A stretch of DNA of 64,000 bases, from positions 28,019-92,018 of the forward strand of contig NZ_BAGE01000002.1 of the NCBI RefSeq assembly GCF_000308675.1, written 5' to 3'. Shown here piece by piece: positions 61,527 to 64,000 of the stretch. A model generated the notes under the pieces. That model saw nothing but the letters and a program-made list of their open reading frames with translations, made no database searches and had not been told where the DNA came from. Position numbers and translations under genes: made by a program. Every line of letters starts with the position of its first letter. Position 1 is the stretch's first letter. Source of the DNA: Nocardia paucivorans NBRC 100373. GTDB taxonomy: Bacteria > Actinomycetota > Actinomycetes > Mycobacteriales > Mycobacteriaceae.

Positions 61527-62732
61527 ATGGCGGGTGTCTTCGATCGTCTGGTCGGCCAGGAAGCGGTGGAATCCGCGCTGACCGCCGCCGCGGTCGCCGC
61601 CCGGTCGGGGGTGGTGGCGGGGGCGATGACACATTCGTGGCTGTTCACCGGACCACCGGGTTCGGGCCGGTCCGTCGCCGCCCTCTGTTTTGCCGCCGCC
61701 CTACAGTGCACCAACCTGGACACGCCGGGCTGCGGTCGCTGTCATGCCTGCACCACCACCATGGCCGGTACACACGGTGATGTGCGTCGTGTCGTTCCCG
61801 AGGGGTTGAGCATCTCCACCAAGGAAATGCGCGAGATCGTGCAGATCGCGGCCCGTCGGCCGAGTACCGGCCGCTGGCAGGTGGTGGTGATCGAGGACGC
61901 CGATCGTCTCACCGAAGCAGCGGGCAATGTGCTGTTGAAAGTGGTCGAGGAGCCGCCGGACCGGACGGTGTTCCTACTGTGCGCCCCGTCGGTGGACCCG
62001 GAGGACATATCGATCACCCTGCGATCCCGGTGTCGACATATGCATCTGGTGACACCGTCCGTCCCGGCGATCGCGCGGGTTCTGCGGGAACAGGACGGGA
62101 TCGACGAGAAGACCGCGGCGTGGGCAGCCGCGGTCAGCGGCGGCCATATCGGGCGGGCGCGCCGGCTCGCCACCGATGAGGAAACCCGGACCCGGCGCAA
62201 ACGAGCCCTGGCATTGGTGGCCGCGGTATCCCGCCCCGGTGCCGCCTATGCCGCCGCCGACGAACTGGTCAAGGCCGCCGATGACGAGGCCAAGCAGTTG
62301 AACGCCGACCGCGACGAACGCGAACGGGAAGAGCTCGCGACCGCCCTCGGCGCCGGTGGCACCGGGAAAGGCGCTGCGAGCGCCACCCGCGGTTCCGCCG
62401 GTGTGCTCAAAGACCTCGAACGCCGCCAGAAGTCCCGTGCCACCCGCACCGGCCGCGATGCCCTCGACCGCGCCCTCATCGATGTGGCCGGCCTCTACCG
62501 CGATGCCCTGGCCCTGCGTTTCGGAACCGGCGCAGCGGCCACCGATGTCACCCTGTACCACCCCGATATGGCCGATCAGGCCCGTGACCTGGCCGAACGG
62601 ATACGTCCCGAGGGTCTGTTGCGGTCGGTCGAAGCCGTCCTCGCCTGTCGTGAGGCCTTGGACCACAATGTCAAACCGCGTTTTGCGGTGGCGGCCATGG
62701 TCGCGGGCCTCATTGCCGCGCAAGCCCCCTGA
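61527..62732 (+). CDS. holB: DNA polymerase III subunit delta'
   Basis: 401 residues. Clamp-loader AAA+ module: GQEAVESALTAAA, FTGPPGSGRSVAALCFAAALQC (Walker A with Arg for Lys, usual for the inactive delta' site), zinc cysteines CGRCHAC, and SRC sensor LRSRCRHMHLVTP. It helps load the sliding clamp. In M. tuberculosis an adenylate cyclase gene lies between topA and this gene; it is absent here (111-nt gap). Confidence 0.93.
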   Translation: MAGVFDRLVGQEAVESALTAAAVAARSGVVAGAMTHSWLFTGPPGSGRSVAALCFAAALQCTNLDTPGCGRCHACTTTMAGTHGDVRRVVPEGLSISTKEMREIVQIAARRPSTGRWQVVVIEDADRLTEAAGNVLLKVVEEPPDRTVFLLCAPSVDPEDISITLRSRCRHMHLVTPSVPAIARVLREQDGIDEKTAAWAAAVSGGHIGRARRLATDEETRTRRKRALALVAAVSRPGAAYAAADELVKAADDEAKQLNADRDEREREELATALGAGGTGKGAASATRGSAGVLKDLERRQKSRATRTGRDALDRALIDVAGLYRDALALRFGTGAAATDVTLYHPDMADQARDLAERIRPEGLLRSVEAVLACREALDHNVKPRFAVAAMVAGLIAAQAP

Positions 62733-62789
62733 CCACCCGTTTTCGCGTTCGGCGGTAGGAGACGATAGACTCGCCACGCCGAACGGCAT

Positions 62790-62865
62790 GCCGCCTTAGC
62801 TCAGTCGGTAGAGCGCTTCACTCGTAATGAAAAGGTCGGGGGTTCGATTCCCCCAGGCGGCTCCA
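62790..62865 (+). tRNA. tRNA-Thr(CGT)
   Basis: 76 nt including encoded CCA. Acceptor GCCGCCT/AGGCGGC, D stem GCTC/GAGC, anticodon loop CTCGTAA (CGT), T arm GGGGG-TTCGATT-CCCCC. Its 3' end directly adjoins an integrase gene, marking it as an integration site. Confidence 0.95.
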
Positions 62866-62879
62866 CTCGGGAACAGGCT

Positions 62880-64000
62880 TTAACCAGCCGTTTTCCGATT
62901 CCGCCGCCGCTTCTTGCGCGGTACCGCTGAATCCGTTTTGTCACGGTTTGTCACAACAGCCTCCAACGTGCCCGCTGCGGAGGCCAGCGCGTCGTTCTGG
63001 GAATGCACGTAGGTCCGCATCGTGAAGGCGCTGTCAGCGTGCCCCAACCACTCCGATATCACCGCGATCGGCACACCCTGAAGATGCATCAACGTGCCGC
63101 AAGTGTGACGAGCGTCATGCAGCCGAATCCGCCGCACCTTCGCCGCCTTGGTGATCTTCTCCCAGTAGTCCGTCAGGGTGTCCGGATGGTACGGGTAGCC
63201 GGCTGGGTCGACCACCACGTGTGTCCCGGGGCCGTACGCCTCACCGAGCGCCAGTTTCTCCGCCGCCTGCCGTTTGCGCGCTGCCTTCAGTTCTGCCTTC
63301 AACGTCGCCGTCAACGGCAGGGTGCGGTCCGAGTCCTCCGACTTTGTTTCGTACTCCTCGGCCCGTCCATTCACCGACACCCGGTTGTTGGCGATGGTCA
63401 AAGTCCCGCCTTCCAGGTCGATGTCCGACCACCGAAGCCCACCGATCTCACCGCGACGAAGACCGGACAACGCCAGGTGCCAAGCATGGCCGTTGCGATC
63501 CTTCGACGCCGCCGCCAGCACCTTTCGTACCTCATCCTCGGAGAAAGTGTTATGCCGCTTCTTCCGTTTGGCCGGCACCCTGTCGACCAGCGCAGCAACA
63601 TTGCGAACCAATTTGCCTTGAGCAATCAGAGAATCCAATACCGTCTCGAATCGGTCCAAGGTGGCATTAACCGTTTCCGGCGCCCAGGGCCTCCGGTCCC
63701 GGCCGTTGGCTTTCTTGGCGGTCCCGGCAAGCAGATCGGTAACAAGGTCGTCCAGGTGCCGCTTCGATATCTTCTGCACCGGTTCTTCGCCGTACCGATC
63801 CCGAATAGGTTGCAGTGCATTCGCGTAATTCGTAGCAGTCGTTCCACGGACCCGCTTACCCGCCAACCAATCCGAGCACGCCTGTTCAACGGTCAACGTC
63901 GAAGTTGGAACATAGGTGCCCCGACGGACCGCCTGCGAAGTCTCGGCCAGCGCGTCACGAGCCTCCTTTTCAGTGCGATACCGCTTACGTGTCTGCCGAC
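62880..64000 (-). CDS. int: Tyrosine recombinase (integrase), 5' end beyond window
   Basis: At least 373 codons; the frame is open to the window edge. The visible N-terminal part (RKRYRTEKEARDALAETSQA and GTYVPTS) is an AP2-like arm-binding region, followed by the SAM-like core-binding domain and catalytic domain: Arg in LSGLRRGEIGGLRWSD, HDARHTCGTLMHLQG (HxxR), LGHADSAFTMRTYVHS (His and nucleophilic Tyr). It stops 15 nt beyond the tRNA-Thr CCA, reading towards it, as in phages and integrative elements of actinobacteria. Confidence 0.93.
   Translation of the reverse strand, partial: RQTRKRYRTEKEARDALAETSQAVRRGTYVPTSTLTVEQACSDWLAGKRVRGTTATNYANALQPIRDRYGEEPVQKISKRHLDDLVTDLLAGTAKKANGRDRRPWAPETVNATLDRFETVLDSLIAQGKLVRNVAALVDRVPAKRKKRHNTFSEDEVRKVLAAASKDRNGHAWHLALSGLRRGEIGGLRWSDIDLEGGTLTIANNRVSVNGRAEEYETKSEDSDRTLPLTATLKAELKAARKRQAAEKLALGEAYGPGTHVVVDPAGYPYHPDTLTDYWEKITKAAKVRRIRLHDARHTCGTLMHLQGVPIAVISEWLGHADSAFTMRTYVHSQNDALASAAGTLEAVVTNRDKTDSAVPRKKRRRNRKTAG

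Overview
This is a high-G+C chromosomal segment from a mycolate-type actinomycete (order Mycobacteriales), most likely Nocardia or a close relative such as Rhodococcus. The basis is gene order. From memory, the window follows the M. tuberculosis order Rv3718c-Rv3708c at its left (SRPBCC protein, ybaB, recR, gatD/murT, leuA, ask, asd) and Rv3683-Rv3644c at its right (metallophosphoesterase, ponA2, whiB4, two Get3/ArsA-like ATPases, RidA, MBL hydrolase, crp, nth, TlpA-like, NUDIX, marP, ephE, nhaA/holin, acs, dppABCD, ssd-tad pilus locus, MrfA-type helicase, cspA, topA, holB). The dnaQ and adenylate cyclase genes that sit in these blocks in M. tuberculosis are absent, and several accessory genes are present instead. 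The genus is an inference and no search was run.

Layout. 1-5.6 kb: partial FAD oxidoreductase, SRPBCC protein, VOC protein, secreted protein, YbaB-RecR (DNA repair), MurT-GatD (lipid II amidation). 5.7-9.9 kb: a proline/glutamine-rich MinD-like ATPase and leuA with a leucine leader peptide and attenuator. 10-19 kb: accessory exporter, secreted cholesterol-oxidase-like enzyme and voltage-sensor-only membrane protein, then the aspartate pathway pair ask-asd, a secreted serine hydrolase, and an intergenic stretch with tandem hairpins and a possible tiny membrane peptide. 19-21 kb: TetR/flavin monooxygenase divergent pair. 21.3-23.5 kb: a small genomic islet bounded by tRNA-Pro and a 50-bp copy of its 3' half; it carries a MerR gene, a frameshifted methyltransferase and an IS256-type transposase scrap.

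23.7-48 kb: core cell envelope, redox and stress block (MPE, YqeY, PBP, WhiB4, ATPase pair, Crp, Nth, thioredoxin-like protein, NUDIX, MarP, EphE, NhaA-holin, Acs, peptide/heme-type Dpp ABC importer). 48-55 kb: a convergent intergenic region with two Crp-type dyads and no gene, a HAD phosphatase, the 6C small RNA, two DnaA boxes, and the Ssd-TadABC-Flp-TadE/G pilus operon. 55-62.8 kb: helicase, cold-shock protein, topoisomerase I and DNA polymerase III delta'. The right end enters an integrative element: a tyrosine recombinase starts 15 nt downstream of tRNA-Thr(CGT) and runs off the window.

The strongest leads are the leuA attenuator, the tRNA-Pro islet, the tRNA-Thr integrase junction, the Crp-type sites in a gene-free convergent region, the DnaA boxes before ssd, the five-hairpin array near 19.0 kb, the voltage-sensor-only protein, and MurT with a degenerate zinc ribbon. 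I did not find a clear new multi-gene defence or metabolic system; the right-hand element continues outside the window and could hold one.
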